A DNA stretch of 64,000 nucleotides, taken from Hygrophila difformis (taxonomy: Eukaryota > Streptophyta > Magnoliopsida > Lamiales > Acanthaceae). The DNA lies in NCBI GenBank assembly GCA_030278955.1, contig JAOANR010000014.1:20400068-20464067 (forward strand). Reading direction: 5' to 3'. The stretch's first letter is position 1. Each line of letters begins with the position of its first letter. The position numbers and the translations under genes were made by a program. Below are positions 1 through 12,065 of the stretch, piece after piece. Below the pieces are notes generated by a model, which worked only from the letters and a program-made list of their open reading frames with translations, searched no databases and was not told where the DNA came from.

Positions 1-1218
1 GCTTGCTCCTGGATTCCCCGGTTTCCATGTCCTCTGACGGTTCCATGGTCAGTTTCGTCACCGGAGCCTTCTCCCGGCTTCCCTCTCCCATGTCATCCCA
101 GTGGTTGTCGGCCACCACTACTGTATCGCAAAAGTTCGCCACCAACCGCACCACCGACTTCCTTCCACTTACATCAATCAGCATCTCCGTTGGATACCGG
201 CCATAATCCGACAATGCCACTAAAATCCTTGCCCTATCAAATCTTTTTTTCTCTTTCGTCTCGCCGTCGACGCTCACTATCTTACCCCAACCCTCTGTAA
301 TCTTCTGCATGTTTCCCTCATTCCATACTATTGCTGGTAACCCAAATACATAAAACCACACTAGATGATTTGTTTCCGTTAGTTCCTTAATCCACATTCT
401 TTTCCATTCCACAACCTGATGATCCCTGCAGTCCTTAAGGAAAGAATCACGTTTGTCGTAGTCTTTAAACACCACCAACACCATGAATCCCCCTCCGTAA
501 ATGATCTCTACAAAATCATTGTGTTCTCTCGATAACCAGTCCTGGAAATCCCCCAACATTTCGAGCTTCCGGAGATTTACCACCGCTGCCTGCTCAAGCC
601 ATGATATATTCTCTTTGTCTTCCTCCAAGCATACTGTCTTCATATTCCGGCCTCTCATTTCAGAATGACAATTTCCACTACTTCCTTTAATGACCTCAGC
701 ATAAGATCTTCCATCTCGCCAAGCATTTTTGAGATTACTTTGCTTAAATCTGAATTTTTGACCACCCACGCAACCTTCTTAAACCTTGAAATTCCTGATC
801 TCGGATGGCGGCTAGTTGCCCCTCCGAATCTATTTCTACTTGGATAAGCCCAGTTCACTTTCAGTAGCCTTCCCATGAATTTGCTATTATTCATTCCCCT
901 AATGACCGATTCCGCCTCTCCCTTGCTCTGAAACCTGAAGAATCCAAATTTGAACCCATTTACAGGCCATCTCCGGGATGGTATGAACCAATCCCTAACT
1001 TTAGCCACTTTTTCAATCTCCCGGTAGATGAGGTTGTTCGGTGCTTGCACCGGCAAGTTTCTGACGAATACTCCTACAAGAGCCTCTCGGATATTGGCAG
1101 TTTCCCCTCTTTTTCCATTCGCCGCCCTCACTGGCCCCTTCTTCTTGTCCCCCGCGGCACCACCCTTCGCCTCTGATGTTTGCGCCGACGCCAGATTCGG
1201 TGATGACCCTTTCTCCAT
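1..1218 (-). pseudogene. LINE-type ORF1-like protein (RRM + DUF4283-like), frameshifted, cut by window edge
   Basis: Reading starts at an ATG at 1216-1218. The first 187 codons hold a basic linker and one RRM fold: VGVFVRNLPV near residues 49-58 (RNP2-like) and FKFGFFRFQ near 88-96 (RNP1-like). That frame stops at 657-655, and the stop overlaps an ATG (ATGA) of the next frame. The next frame is already open upstream of that ATG: it reads DGRSYAEVIKG near 718-686, a motif typical of the segment after the RRM in plant LINE ORF1 proteins. It then continues (KTVCLEEDKENISWLEQ...) without a stop to position 1. So one protein has been split by a frameshift around 700-800. Such RRM plus DUF4283-like proteins are nucleic-acid binding and usually belong to L1-type non-LTR retrotransposons; the reverse transcriptase would lie left of the window. 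Only about 16 bases separate the start from the next element, so a 5'-truncated LINE is likely. An old host RNA-binding gene is less likely. Confidence 0.65.
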
Positions 1219-1233
1219 TTACCTGTACTCTTT

Positions 1234-3365
1234 ATATATATTATATATTTAATGTAGCATATCTTTAAGATGATATGCAATATATATTATATATTTAATA
1301 TATGTGTAGGATATCTAGAAGATAACAAGAAGATAGTTGGAGTAAATCTTGGGAAGATTTAACTTCCAATTTTGCCGACCCTTCACCCCTTTTTAAACAA
1401 CATTCCCATCATCTTCATAGGGGTTGCTAAAAAAAAAAGATTTATACGTACAAAAGAAAAAAAGAAAGCGAAGAAGAAAAAAAAAAATACATCTTCCTCC
1501 ACCTTTAAAATTCAAAGAAAACCCTAGATCCAGATCTTTGGAGGCAAGAAGTTGAGAAGGAGGACGTTTTCCAGGCGAGTTCAAGAGTTCCCGTGCATAG
1601 GAGGACTGTGGAAAGGAGAAAGAAGGATCTCGGGAGACAAACGGTGAACGCAGAGACCGTTGTCATCCAAATCGACGAGCCGGAACGTCCATAGATCGGT
1701 AAGTTAACTCTTACATGGTTTTGGGATGAATTAAAACATTCAAAACTAAAAGATTATCAAGAAACCGTAAATCTGTCAATCTAAACTTTCTACCGGCGCA
1801 ACAGATTTGTTGAATTTTTCCGAACCTTAAACGAACTCAAACGGAAAAACTTAAAACACAAAAAACGTTCCTAAGACTTAGATCTAGCTACTGTAAATTT
1901 TTGAGAATTTTTGGAATTGATTTGATAGGTGAAAACCCATTGAAACCGAGCTTTTTAAATCTAGATCTTGAAATCTTGGACAGAACTTAGGAATGATCTT
2001 GATCACGTTTTTGACATAGGATCTAGGCTGTTTTAGATCTTTGGCCGAACATGAAATTTGTAGATATATATCTTAAGATGATCTCTGTCAAATCTCGTTA
2101 AATTTGGAGTTGAATTGATATGGTAGAATTCGAAATCTCTAAACTGTGACCTAGGAAATTCGGACAGATTTATACTTCTGTGAAAATTAGTGTTTTTGAC
2201 CTATTTAGGTATCTCGGAGTGAAAAAGTTAAAACACAAAAGTTGTAGATCTTGACGTTTTGGAGTCAGACGCGAAATTTCAGAATTTTTGAAATTAAATC
2301 TGATTTTGGACGCATTTTAGATTAAACTGTGATTGACCGAGTCAAATCTTGAACTCTTGATGAAACTTGTGAAATTTGCGAAACTTGTTTGACCTGCGGG
2401 TTCGATTCCCCAGGACGTCTGTGTCAAACCTTGCGGGTTCGATTCCCCAGGGTGTGTTTGAGTTCTTGCGGGTTCGATTCCCCAAGGGCGATTGTATGTT
2501 CTCCTGCGGGTTCGATTCCCCAGGATGTCTGTGTCAAACCTTGCGGGTTCGATTCCCCAGGGTGTGTCTTTCTGCGGGTTCGATTCCCCAGAATATGTGT
2601 TGATTCCTACGGGTTCGATTCCCTAGGATGTATGTGAGTTCTTGCGGGTTCGATTCCCCAAGGGCGACTGTTTGTTTTCTTGCGGGTTCGATTCCCCAAG
2701 AATAAATTATACTAGATTATATCGAATAAAATAGGGATAGTGAAATCCTGAAATACTTAAATAGTTTCCTTATTTAAATTATGCCTTTAAATTATGTCTT
2801 GCGATTATTTTATCATGTTGTTGAATTATGATCTTATGGAAACCCTTGTCTTTTAAAATACGCAATTAAATTATTATTAGTTGGATAAATTAAATCATGG
2901 ATATTATGCACATGTTTTTAAATTTAATTAAAGGCTTTGAAACCTCACAATCATGTTTGTGGTAACTTACTCAGCACGTAGTGCTGACCAAACCATTTTT
3001 TTGTTTCCATGTTTATTTCAGAGCTGAAGAATATGCATCATCATATGCATTCATGGGAAGTTTGGGGAAACAATTTATTTTTAAATGTTACGTTAGAAGA
3101 AATTGCATGAACGGGCCTTTTTAACCCGTATTCTGGCCGTGTTGGCTATATTTAAATTCCGCTGCATTGTTCTTATGTAAATATTATTTTCCGCTGCGAC
3201 TTTGATGTATTAATTTTTAAATTATATACAAATGGGCTGTTGAATGTTTAAATTCTGAAAAACCATAGCCTTGCATCTCCTTAGCAAGCTCGGAGAAACC
3301 GTGTCTTGCTAGGGAGGTGTGGCGGTGACATCCCGACCTGGGTGACCAAAAACCGGGGTGTTACA
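1234..3365 (+). repeat. LTR 1 of the LARD array (5'-truncated)
   Basis: Homologous to 4937-7067 and to the matching part of 7925-10776. It starts inside an AT dinucleotide run next to the LINE remnant and ends TGTTACA. It holds a splice-donor-like GTAAG at 1699, the nine-copy B-box minisatellite, an imperfect CTCAGCAC/GTGCTGAC palindrome near 2970-2988 and a splice-acceptor-like TTATTTCAG ending at 3021. Confidence 0.85.
2394..2698 (+). repeat. Minisatellite of nine tRNA-B-box-like units, array 1
   Basis: Nine units with cores starting at 2398, 2435, 2470, 2508, 2545, 2576, 2611, 2646 and 2684 (spacing 31-38 bases). Every core contains GGTTCGATTCC, which fits the Pol III B-box consensus GGTTCGANTCC at all positions and resembles a tRNA T-arm (GGG, 7-base loop, CCC). 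Spacers vary in both sequence and length while the core stays constant. Open frames across the array are only translations of the repeat. Confidence 0.9.
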
Positions 3366-4227
3366 AGGTGGTATCAGAGCCCGGAATATTTTTAAACTAT
3401 TGTTCTTATTTTTAAACTATTATTTTTAAACTACTATTAATGCTTTGACTATTATTTTTAATTTTAAAGTATTATTTCCATGGAGAAATTTTTATTTTAA
3501 AACCCATGGAAAAAAATATATATATATATATATAGTGCATAAATTATTTTTGGGGGAAGATCATCATCTGCATGTACATACCACATTTTTTTTCTATATC
3601 TTAGAGAACCTAGAAGCGATATGTTCTAACTTAGATCTTCTGCTTGCACCTATATAACTTAGAGGCTTGACATTGAATTAGAAACACTCACTACAGACTA
3701 ATCTTGCCTTAGTCTTAGATCTCATTCATCTATGCGCACGTTTAAGTATAACAATCCTCGGCCCTTGTCATTCCTATCCTCGTACGAAACAACTTCCTCA
3801 TGTTGAGTAATAAAAATCAAGTTTGTATTAAAACACTCTCTATTCCAAAAATTTTGTTGGATTCCCAAACAACAAATCCATTTCAAACGCACGACTCATT
3901 TAAACCTTGACCCGAACCTTCTTGAGAATAAGGAATAGGCAGTTATGGGGACATAACTGAAGCCCTAAGGGGGAGAGGATGTGATACCCCGTAATAATTC
4001 ATTTTTGGAGTACGACTCGATTAGATGTATCCTAAATAAAAAAAATAAACAAATTCAAATTGTTTTGAACTACGTTATGGCTTGATTCCTTCGCAGGGTA
4101 CGTAGGCAGCTTAGAAGTTTTAATTCTAAGTTCAGTCACAAATTAATAAAATAAACAAAAAGACCTTAGCACGAGAAAAGTCGAAACACAACTTCGAGGA
4201 CGAAGTTGATTCTTAAGGAGGGTAGAC
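3366..4227 (+). mobile_element. LARD internal region 1 (non-coding)
   Basis: Starts right after LTR 1 with a primer site TGGTATCAGAGC at 3369-3380 (initiator-Met type). It carries a (TA)n tract near 3515-3534 and ends in a polypurine-type tract (TTAAGGAGGGTAGAC, 4213-4227). TTCGAGGACGAAG just before the tract is typical of chromovirus 3' ends. No protein-coding frame is visible in its 862 bases. Confidence 0.8.
3369..3380 (+). promoter_or_regulatory. Primer binding site, internal region 1
   Basis: TGGTATCAGAGC, complementary to the 3' end of initiator methionine tRNA, three bases downstream of the LTR end. It primes minus-strand DNA synthesis in most plant LTR elements. Confidence 0.85.
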
Positions 4228-4611
4228 TGTAATACCCGAGAATTTTGCAACATAAAATAAATAAATAGATAATAAATAAATACAATACTTAAATAAATAT
4301 AATACATGGATAAAGAATCATAAGAAAATGAGAATTGAATTTAATTTAAAAAGGAATCAAAATTCCAAGAACCCGTGAATTCGAAAATAATTTAATTAAA
4401 TAAATTATTGCACGGGAACCAAATATAGATGGACTCAATATTTCGAATCCGAAATTAAATTGAGATCCAAATAAAATTAAGATAGGAGTTTTGTAATACC
4501 ATACATTATTCTAAATATATTTTAAATTAATCCATTTATTTATATATTAAAATCATTTTATTACGTGTGTAATTACTATACGCATAATTATTAATCAACA
4601 CATTATTTTAT

Positions 4612-4668
<57 letters not shown>
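4612..4668 (+). repeat. (TAA)n microsatellite in LTR 2
   Basis: About 19 trinucleotide units. The matching tract in LTR 3 (8310-8378) is about 12 bases longer, which explains much of the length difference between the two LTRs. Confidence 0.95.
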
Positions 4669-4671
<3 letters not shown>

Positions 4672-6095
4672 ACAATCTATATATATACATAGCAAAATAA
4701 TTGGAAACAAATATTTAGTCTATATTTATTAATATGACAAGATTCACTCTATTTTTAGTATATTGTCAAATCCAATATGATAGGAAAAGATTTGGAATAA
4801 ATCTTTGATTCTAAATCCCTAAATCTAACGCCGATTACTCTTTCAAAATTTAATCTTCTTCATCTATTGTGCTATTCAAATCAATTCTATGTACACAAAA
4901 AAATAAAATAGAAGGAATTAATAAATAACTACAATAATATATATTATATATTTAATGTAGCATATCTTTAAGATGATATGCAATATATATTATATATTTA
5001 ATATATGTGTAGGATATCTAGAAGATAACAAGAAGATAGTTGGAGTAAATCTTGGGAAGATTTAACTTCCAATTTTGCCGACCCTTCACCCCTTTTTAAA
5101 CAACATTCCCATCATCTTCATAGGGGTTGCTAAAAAAAAAGATTTATACGTACAAAAGAAAAAAAGAAAGCAAAGAAGAAAAAAAAAAATACATCTTCCT
5201 CCACCTTTAAAATTCAAAGAAAACCCTAGATCCAGATCTTTGGAGGCAAGAAGTTGAGAAGGAGGACGTTTTCCAGGCGAGTTCAAGAGTTCCCGTGCAT
5301 AGGAGGACTGTGGAAAGGAGAAAGAAGGATCTCGGGAGACAAACGGTGAACGCAGAGACCGTTGTCATCCAAATCGACGAGCCGGAACGTCCATAGATCG
5401 GTAAGTTAACTCTTACATGGTTTTGGGATGAATTAAAACATTCAAAACTAAAAGATTATCAAGAAACCGTAAATCTGTCAATCTAAACTTTCTACCGGCG
5501 CAACAGATTTGTTGAATTTTTCCGAACCTTAAACGAACTCAAACGGAAAAACCTTAAACACGAAAAACGTTCCTAAGACTTAGATCTAGCTACTGTAAAT
5601 TTTTGAGAATTTTTGGAATTGATTTGATAGGTGAAAACCCATTGAAACCGAGCTGTTTAAATCTAGATCTTGAAATCTTGGACAGAACTTAGGAATGATC
5701 TTGATCACGTTTTTGACATAGGATCTAGGCTGTTTTAGATCTTTGGCCGAACATAAAATTTGTAGATATATGTCTTAAGATGATCTCTGTCAAATCTCGT
5801 TAAATTTGGAGTTGAATTGATATGGTAGAATTCGAAATCTCTAAACTGTGACCAAGGAAATTCGGACAGATTTATACTTCTGTGAAAATTAGTGTTTTTG
5901 CCCTATTTAGGTATCTCGGATTGAAAAAGTTAAAACACGAAAGTTGTAGATCTTGACGTTTTGGAGTCAGACGCGAAATTTCGGAATTTTTGAAATTAAA
6001 TCTGATTTTGGACGCATTTTAGATTAAACTGTGATTGACCGAGTCAAATCTTAAACTCTTGATGAAACTTGTGAAATTTGCGAAACTTGTTTGAC

Positions 6096-6400
6096 CTGCG
6101 GGTTCGATTCCCCAGGACGTCTGTGTCAAATCTTGCGGGTTCGATTCCCCAGGGTGTGTTTGAGTTCTTGCGGGTTCGATTCCCCAAGGGCGATTGTATG
6201 TTCTCCTGCGGGTTCGATTCCCCAGGATGTCTGTGTCAAACCTTGCGGGTTCGATTCCCCAGGGTGTGTCTTTCTGCGGGTTCGATTCCCCAGAATATGT
6301 GTTGATTCCTACGGGTTCGATTCCCTAGGATGTATGTGAGTTCTTGCGGGTTCGATTCCCCAAGGGCGACTGTTTGTTTTCTTGCGGGTTCGATTCCCCA
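6096..6400 (+). repeat. Minisatellite of nine tRNA-B-box-like units, array 2
   Basis: Same nine units as the array at 2394-2698, beginning with a core at 6100 and ending with one at 6386. The visible difference is in a spacer (a C to T change near 6131); all cores are unchanged. Confidence 0.9.
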
Positions 6401-7067
6401 AGAATAAATTATACTAGATTATATCGAATAAAAGAGGGATAGTGAAATCCTGAAATACTTAAATAGTTTCCTTATTTAAATTATGCCTTTAAATTATGTC
6501 TTGCGATTATTTTATCATGTTGTTGAATTATGATCTTATGGAAACCCTTGTCTTTTAAAATACGCAATTAAATTATTATTAGTTGGATAAATTAAATCAT
6601 GGATATTATGCACATGTTTTTAAATTTAATTAAAGGCTTTGAAACCTCACAATCATGTTTGTGGTAACTTACTCAGCACGTAGTGCTGACCAAACCATTT
6701 TTTTGTTTCCCTGTTTATTTCAGAGCTGAAGAATATGCATCATCATATGCATTCATGGGAAGTTTGGGGAAACAATTTATTTTTAAATGTTACGTTAGAA
6801 GAAATTGCATGAACGGGCCTGTTTAACCCGTATTCTGGCCGTGTTGGCTATATTTAAATTCCGCTGCATTGTTCTTATGTAAATATTATTTTCCGCTTTG
6901 ACTTTGATGTATTAATTTTTAAATTATATACAAATGGGCTGTTGAATGTTTAAATTCTGAAAAACCATAGCCTTGCATCTCCTTAGCAAGCTCGGAGAAA
7001 CCGTGTCTTGCTAGGGAGGTGTGGCGGTGACATCCCGACCTGGGTGACCAAAAACCGGGGTGTTACA

Positions 7068-7924
7068 AGGTGGTATCAGAGCCCGGAATATTTTTAAACT
7101 ATTGTTCTTATTTTTAAACTATTATTTTTAAACTACTATTAATGCTTTGACTATTATTTTTAATTTTAAAGTATTATTTCCATGGAGAAATTTTTATTTT
7201 AAAACCCATGGAAAAAAAATATATATATATAGTGCATAAATTATTTTTGGGGGAAGATCATCATCTGCATGTACATACCACATTTTTTTTCTATATCTTA
7301 GAGAACCTAGAAGCGATATGTTCTAACTTAGATCTTCTGCTTGCACCTATATAACTTAGAGGCTTGACATTGAATTAGAAACACTCACTACAGACTAATC
7401 TTGCCTTAGTCTTAGATCTCATTCATCTATGCGCACGTTTAAGTATAACAATCCTCGGCCCTTGTCATTCCTATCGTCGTACGAAACAACTTCCTCATGT
7501 TGAGTAATAAAAATCAAGTTTGTATTAAAACACTCTCTATTCCAAAAATTTTGTTGGATTCCCAAACAACAAATCCATTTCAAACGCACGACTCATTTAA
7601 ACCTTGACCCGAACCTTCTTGAGAATAAGGAATAGGCAGTTATGGGGACATAACTGAAGCCCTAAGGGGGAGAGGATGTGATACCCCGTAATAATTCATT
7701 TTTGGAGTACGACTCGATTAGATGTATCCTAAATAAAAAAAATAAACAAATTCAAATTGTTTTGAACTACGTTATGGCTTGATTCCTTCGCAGGGTACGT
7801 AGGCAGCTTAGAAGTTTTAATTCTAAGTTCAGTCACAAATTAATAAAATAAACAAAAAGACCTTAGCACGAGAAAAGTCGAAACACAACTTCGAGGACGA
7901 AGTTGATTCTTAAGGAGGGTAGAC
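7068..7924 (+). mobile_element. LARD internal region 2 (non-coding)
   Basis: Primer site at 7071-7082 and purine tract ending at 7924. It is nearly identical to 3366-4227 and differs mainly in (TA)n length and a few substitutions. Confidence 0.8.
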
Positions 7925-8309
7925 TGTAATACCCGAGAATTTTGCAACATAAAATAAATAAATAGATAATAAATAAATACAATACTTAAATAAATATAAT
8001 ACATGGATAAAGAATCATAAGAAAATGAGAAATTGAATTTAATTTAAAAAGGAATCAAAATTCCAAGAACCCGTGAATTCGAAAATAATTTAATTAAATA
8101 AATTATTGCACGGGAACCAAATATAGATGGACTCAATATTTCGAATCCGAAATTAAATTGAGATCCAAATAAAATTAAGATAGGAGTTTTGTAATACCAT
8201 ACATTATTCTAAATATATTTTAAATTAATCCATTTATTTATATATTAAAATCATTTTATTACGTGTGTAATTACTATACGCATAATTATTAATCAACACA
8301 TTATTTTAT

Positions 8310-8378
<69 letters not shown>
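8310..8378 (+). repeat. (TAA)n microsatellite in LTR 3
   Basis: Longer allele of the tract at 4612-4668. Confidence 0.95.
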
Positions 8379-8381
<3 letters not shown>

Positions 8382-9804
8382 ACAATCTATATATATACAT
8401 AGCAAAATAATTGGAAACAAATATTTAGTCTATATTTATTAATATGACAAGATTCACTCTATTTTTAGTATATTGTCAAATCCAATATGATAGGAAAAGA
8501 TTTGGAATAAATCTTTGATTCTAAATCCCTAAATCTAACGCCGATTACTCTTTCAAAATTTAATCTTCTTCATCTATTGTGCTATTCAAATCAATTCTAT
8601 GTACACAAAAAAATAAAATAGAAGGAATTAATAAATAACTACAATAATATATATTATATATTTAATGTAGCATATCTTTAAGATGATATGCAATATATAT
8701 TATATATTTAATATATGTGTAGGATATCTAGAAGATAACAAGAAGATAGTTGGAGTAAATCTTGGGAAGATTTAACTTCCAATTTTGCCGACCCTTCACC
8801 CCTTTTTAAACAACATTCCCATCATCTTCATAGGGGTTGCTAAAAAAAAAAAATTTATACGTACAAAAGAAAAAAAGAAAGCGAAGAAGAAAAAAAAATA
8901 CATCTTCCTCCACCTTTAAAATTCAAAGAAAACCCTAGATCCAGATCTTTGGAGGCAAGAAGTTGAGAAGGAGGACGTTTTCCAGGCGAGTTCAAGAGTT
9001 CCCGTGCATAGGAGGACTGTGGAAAGGAGAAAGAAGGATCTCGGGAGACAAACGGTGAACGCAGAGACCGTTGTCATCCAAATCGACGAGCCGGAACGTC
9101 CATAGATCGGTAAGTTAACTCTTACATGGTTTTGGGATGAATTAAAACATTCAAAACTAAAAGATTATCAAGAAACCGTAAATCTGTCAATCTAAACTTT
9201 CTACCGGCGCAACAGATTTGTTGAATTTTTCCGAACCTTAAACGAACTCAAACGGAAAAACTTAAAACACGAAAAACGTTCCTAAGACTTAGATCTAGCT
9301 ACTGTAAATTTTTGAGAATTTTTGGAATTGATTTGATAGGTGAAAACCCATTGAAACCGAGCTGTTTAAATCTAGATCTTGAAATCTTGGACAGAACTTA
9401 GGAATGATCTTGATCACGTTTTTGACATAGGATCTAGGCTGTTTTAGATCTTTGGCCGAACATGAAATTTGTAGATATATGTCTTAAGATGATCTCTGTC
9501 AAATCTCGTTAAATTTGGAGTTGAATTGATATGGTAGAATTCGAAATCTCTAAACTGTGACCTAGGAAATTCGGACAGATTTATACTTCTGTGAAAATTA
9601 GTGTTTTTGACCTATTTAGGTATCTCGGATTGGAAAAGTTAAAACACGAAAGTTGTAGATCTTGATGTTTTGGAGTCAGACGCGAAATTTCGGAATTTTT
9701 GAAATTAAATCTGATTTTGGACGCATTTTAGATTAAACTGTGATTGACCGAGTCAAATCTTGAACTCTTGATGAAACTTGTGAAATTTGCGAAACTTGTT
9801 TGAC

Positions 9805-10110
9805 CTGCGGGTTCGATTCCCCAGGACGTCTGTGTCAAACCTTGCGGGTTCGATTCCCCAGGGTGTGTTTGAGTTCTTGCGGGTTCGATTCCCCAAGGGC
9901 GATTGTATGTTCTCCTGCGGGTTCGATTCCCCAGGATGTCTGTGTCAAACCTTGCGGGTTCGATTCCCCAGGGTGTGTCTTTCTGCGGGTTCGATTCCCC
10001 AGAATATGTGTTGATTCCTACGGGTTCGATTCCCTAGGATGTATGTGAGTTCTTGCGGGTTCGATTCCCCAAGGGCGACTGTTTGTTTTCTTGCGGGTTC
10101 GATTCCCCAA
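9805..10110 (+). repeat. Minisatellite of nine tRNA-B-box-like units, array 3
   Basis: Third copy of the nine-unit array, with cores from 9809 to 10095. This brings the total to 27 exact B-box cores in the three LTRs. Confidence 0.9.
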
Positions 10111-10825
10111 GAATAAATTATACTAGATTATATCGAATAAAAGAGGGATAGTGAAATCCTGAAATACTTAAATAGTTTCCTTATTTAAATTATGCCTTTA
10201 AATTATGTCTTGCGATTATTTTATCATGTTGTTGAATTATGATCTTATGGAAACCCTTGTATTTTAAAATACGCAATTAAATTATTATTAGTTGGATAAA
10301 TTAAATCATGGATATTATGCACATGTTTTTAAATTTAATTAAAGGCTTTGAAACCTCACAATCATGTTTGTGGTAACTTACTCAGCACGTAGTGCTGACC
10401 AAACCATTTTTTTGTTTCCCTGTTTATTTCAGAGCTGAAGAATATGCATCATCATATGCATTCATGGGAAGTTTGGGGAAACAATTTATTTTTAAATGTT
10501 ACGTTAGAAGAAATTGCATGAACGGGCCTGTTTAACCCGTATTCTGGCCGTGTTGGCTATATTTAAATTCCGCTGCATTGTTCTTATGTAAATATTATTT
10601 TCCGCTGCGACTTTGATGTATTAATTTTTAAATTATATACAAATGGGCTGTTGAATGTTTAAATTCTGAAAAACCATAGCCTTGCATCTCCTTAGCAAGC
10701 TCGGAGAAACCGTGTCTTGCTAGGGAGGTGTGGCGGTGACATCCCGACCTGGGTGACCAAAAACCGGGGTGTTACAGCTGAAGAGTACAAGAGAAATGGT
10801 TGTGTTGGGAAGGGATGCAGAAGAC

Positions 10826-11112
10826 CAAATTCGAATTGTTCAAACTTGAACACTCACATAATTCGAATTGCAATGAAGATGAAGAAACCCAAGGACAAAA
10901 GAGAGGATGCAATTCGAATTGCTCAATTCGAATTAATTCGAATTGACCAATAATTCGAATTGCAACAAATGCAAGGAAACCAAGCAAGAGTCATTTCTAT
11001 AATTCGAATTCTGCACAACAATTCGAATTGATGATTGAAGGCCACAATCCCAGCTCAAGGAAGAAATCTCACAATTCGAATAAATTCGAATTGCTTGAGA
11101 TAATTCGAACCA
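10826..11112. repeat. TTCGAA palindrome field 1
   Basis: At least eight AATTCGAAT-type motifs, including a perfect 20-base palindrome AATTCGAATTAATTCGAATT near 10924-10943, spaced irregularly in otherwise ordinary sequence. Confidence 0.8.
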
Positions 11113-11182
11113 CATTCAAAAATCCATCCAAATGAAGCTGTGGAGCATGAGCAAAACACTGGTGGGCCTAGGGTTTCGAAGA

Positions 11183-11191
11183 CTATAAAAG
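11183..11191 (+). promoter_or_regulatory. TATA box candidate
   Basis: CTATAAAAG, preceded by GGGCCTAGGG and followed about 30 bases later by an A/C-rich leader-like sequence. It lies between the two palindrome fields. This is a sequence match only. Confidence 0.35.
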
Positions 11192-12065
11192 CTGACCTTC
11201 CACAACAGAATCAAGAGATTCCAGTCACTTACAAAAATTCCATCTTGAGGAACAAAGAAGGCAGGAGGTTCTTCACCCTTTAGGGGTTAGGTAGGTAGTT
11301 TAGTTTAGTTAGTTTATTTTTCATGCATCTAGTGTAGTTTTTAATGCTTTGATCTTAGTTTTAGTTTTAAACAGTTTGTAAAACCATTAGGGTAGCCATT
11401 TCCATATTATTTACATGCTTTCTAGTTAGGACAACTCTACCTTCAAGATAATGATGGTTATGGGTTGTTGTTTTTGCTTCCAAAGTGTCAATACAAGGGA
11501 AATTTCCAGAAATGGGTTTGTTCATGTGTTTGGCACCCTTTAAATGCTTTCCTTAGCAATAATTGTGTAGAATGTTTGTTTGTTTCAACTAGGTTACATT
11601 TATTATGTTCTAGTTGACTCTCAAACTTAATAAATGCATGCTTGGTGGGTTTTTGGTTTGATTTTGTGCCTTAGAGCTTCAAATAAGTGTTCTTAGGTTT
11701 TAGATGATCTTAGGGTTGTTAGAATTTAATTTATTGCCTTACTTTTCTGCCGTAGTCTCTTTTCCCTTTTCCTAATGCCTTAGATGATTTAAGTGTTCTT
11801 ACATTTTTATGCATGAAGTTCATAGATTTTTAGATGTTTTAGGGTTTTTGATCTTTGAATTCTTTGTTTGTAGAAATAGGGTTTGAATCTTGCCAATACC
11901 CACTGGACATGTATGCTGTTTATTCCTTAAAATCCTCACTAGTGTGGCTGTGAAGTGACATTGATGTGAAATGAAGGATTTGGTAAATCTAATCTATCAT
12001 AAACCGCACAGTGTATACCAAACCCGTACTTGTGAGCACAAAAATGCTTGTTATGAGAAATTGGG

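Larger units (their letters stand above)
4228..7067 (+). repeat. LTR 2 of the LARD array (complete, 2840 bp)
   Basis: Begins TGTAATACCC directly after the purine tract and ends GGGGTGTTACA directly before the next primer site, with a 5-bp terminal inverted repeat TGTAA/TTACA. It contains a (TAA)n tract, a splice-donor-like site at 5401, the second B-box array and an acceptor-like TTTCAG ending at 6723. Confidence 0.9.
1234..10776 (+). mobile_element. Tandem array of a non-coding LTR retrotransposon (LARD-like), three LTRs sharing two internal regions
   Basis: The order is truncated LTR, internal, LTR, internal, LTR. The repeat period is about 3703 then 3710 bases, and copies differ by scattered single-base changes and simple-repeat length. 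LTR ends are TGTAATACCCGAG and GGGGTGTTACA. Each internal part is only about 0.86 kb, begins with an initiator-Met primer site and ends in a purine tract, and I find no gag or pol reading frame. This is the plan of a large non-autonomous LTR element that needs proteins from elsewhere. Arrays that share LTRs are expected from unequal recombination between LTRs of an inserted element. The left LTR lacks about 709 bases where it meets the LINE remnant, so no left target duplication can be checked; the right flank begins GCTGA. Confidence 0.85.
7925..10776 (+). repeat. LTR 3 of the LARD array (complete, 2852 bp)
   Basis: Starts TGTAATACCC and ends GGGGTGTTACA. No primer site follows, so this is the outer right end of the array. 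Donor-like GT at 9110-9111, acceptor-like AG at 10431-10432. Confidence 0.9.

Noticed and set aside
2398..2412. tRNA genes suggested by the GGTTCGATTCC cores
   Set aside because: No acceptor, D or anticodon arms surround any copy; only the T-arm-like core is present.
2376..2637. Open frames of 75-82 codons across the B-box array (also 6078-6339 and 9787-10048)
   Set aside because: They are translations of the minisatellite; frames and peptides repeat with the unit and show no other coding sign.
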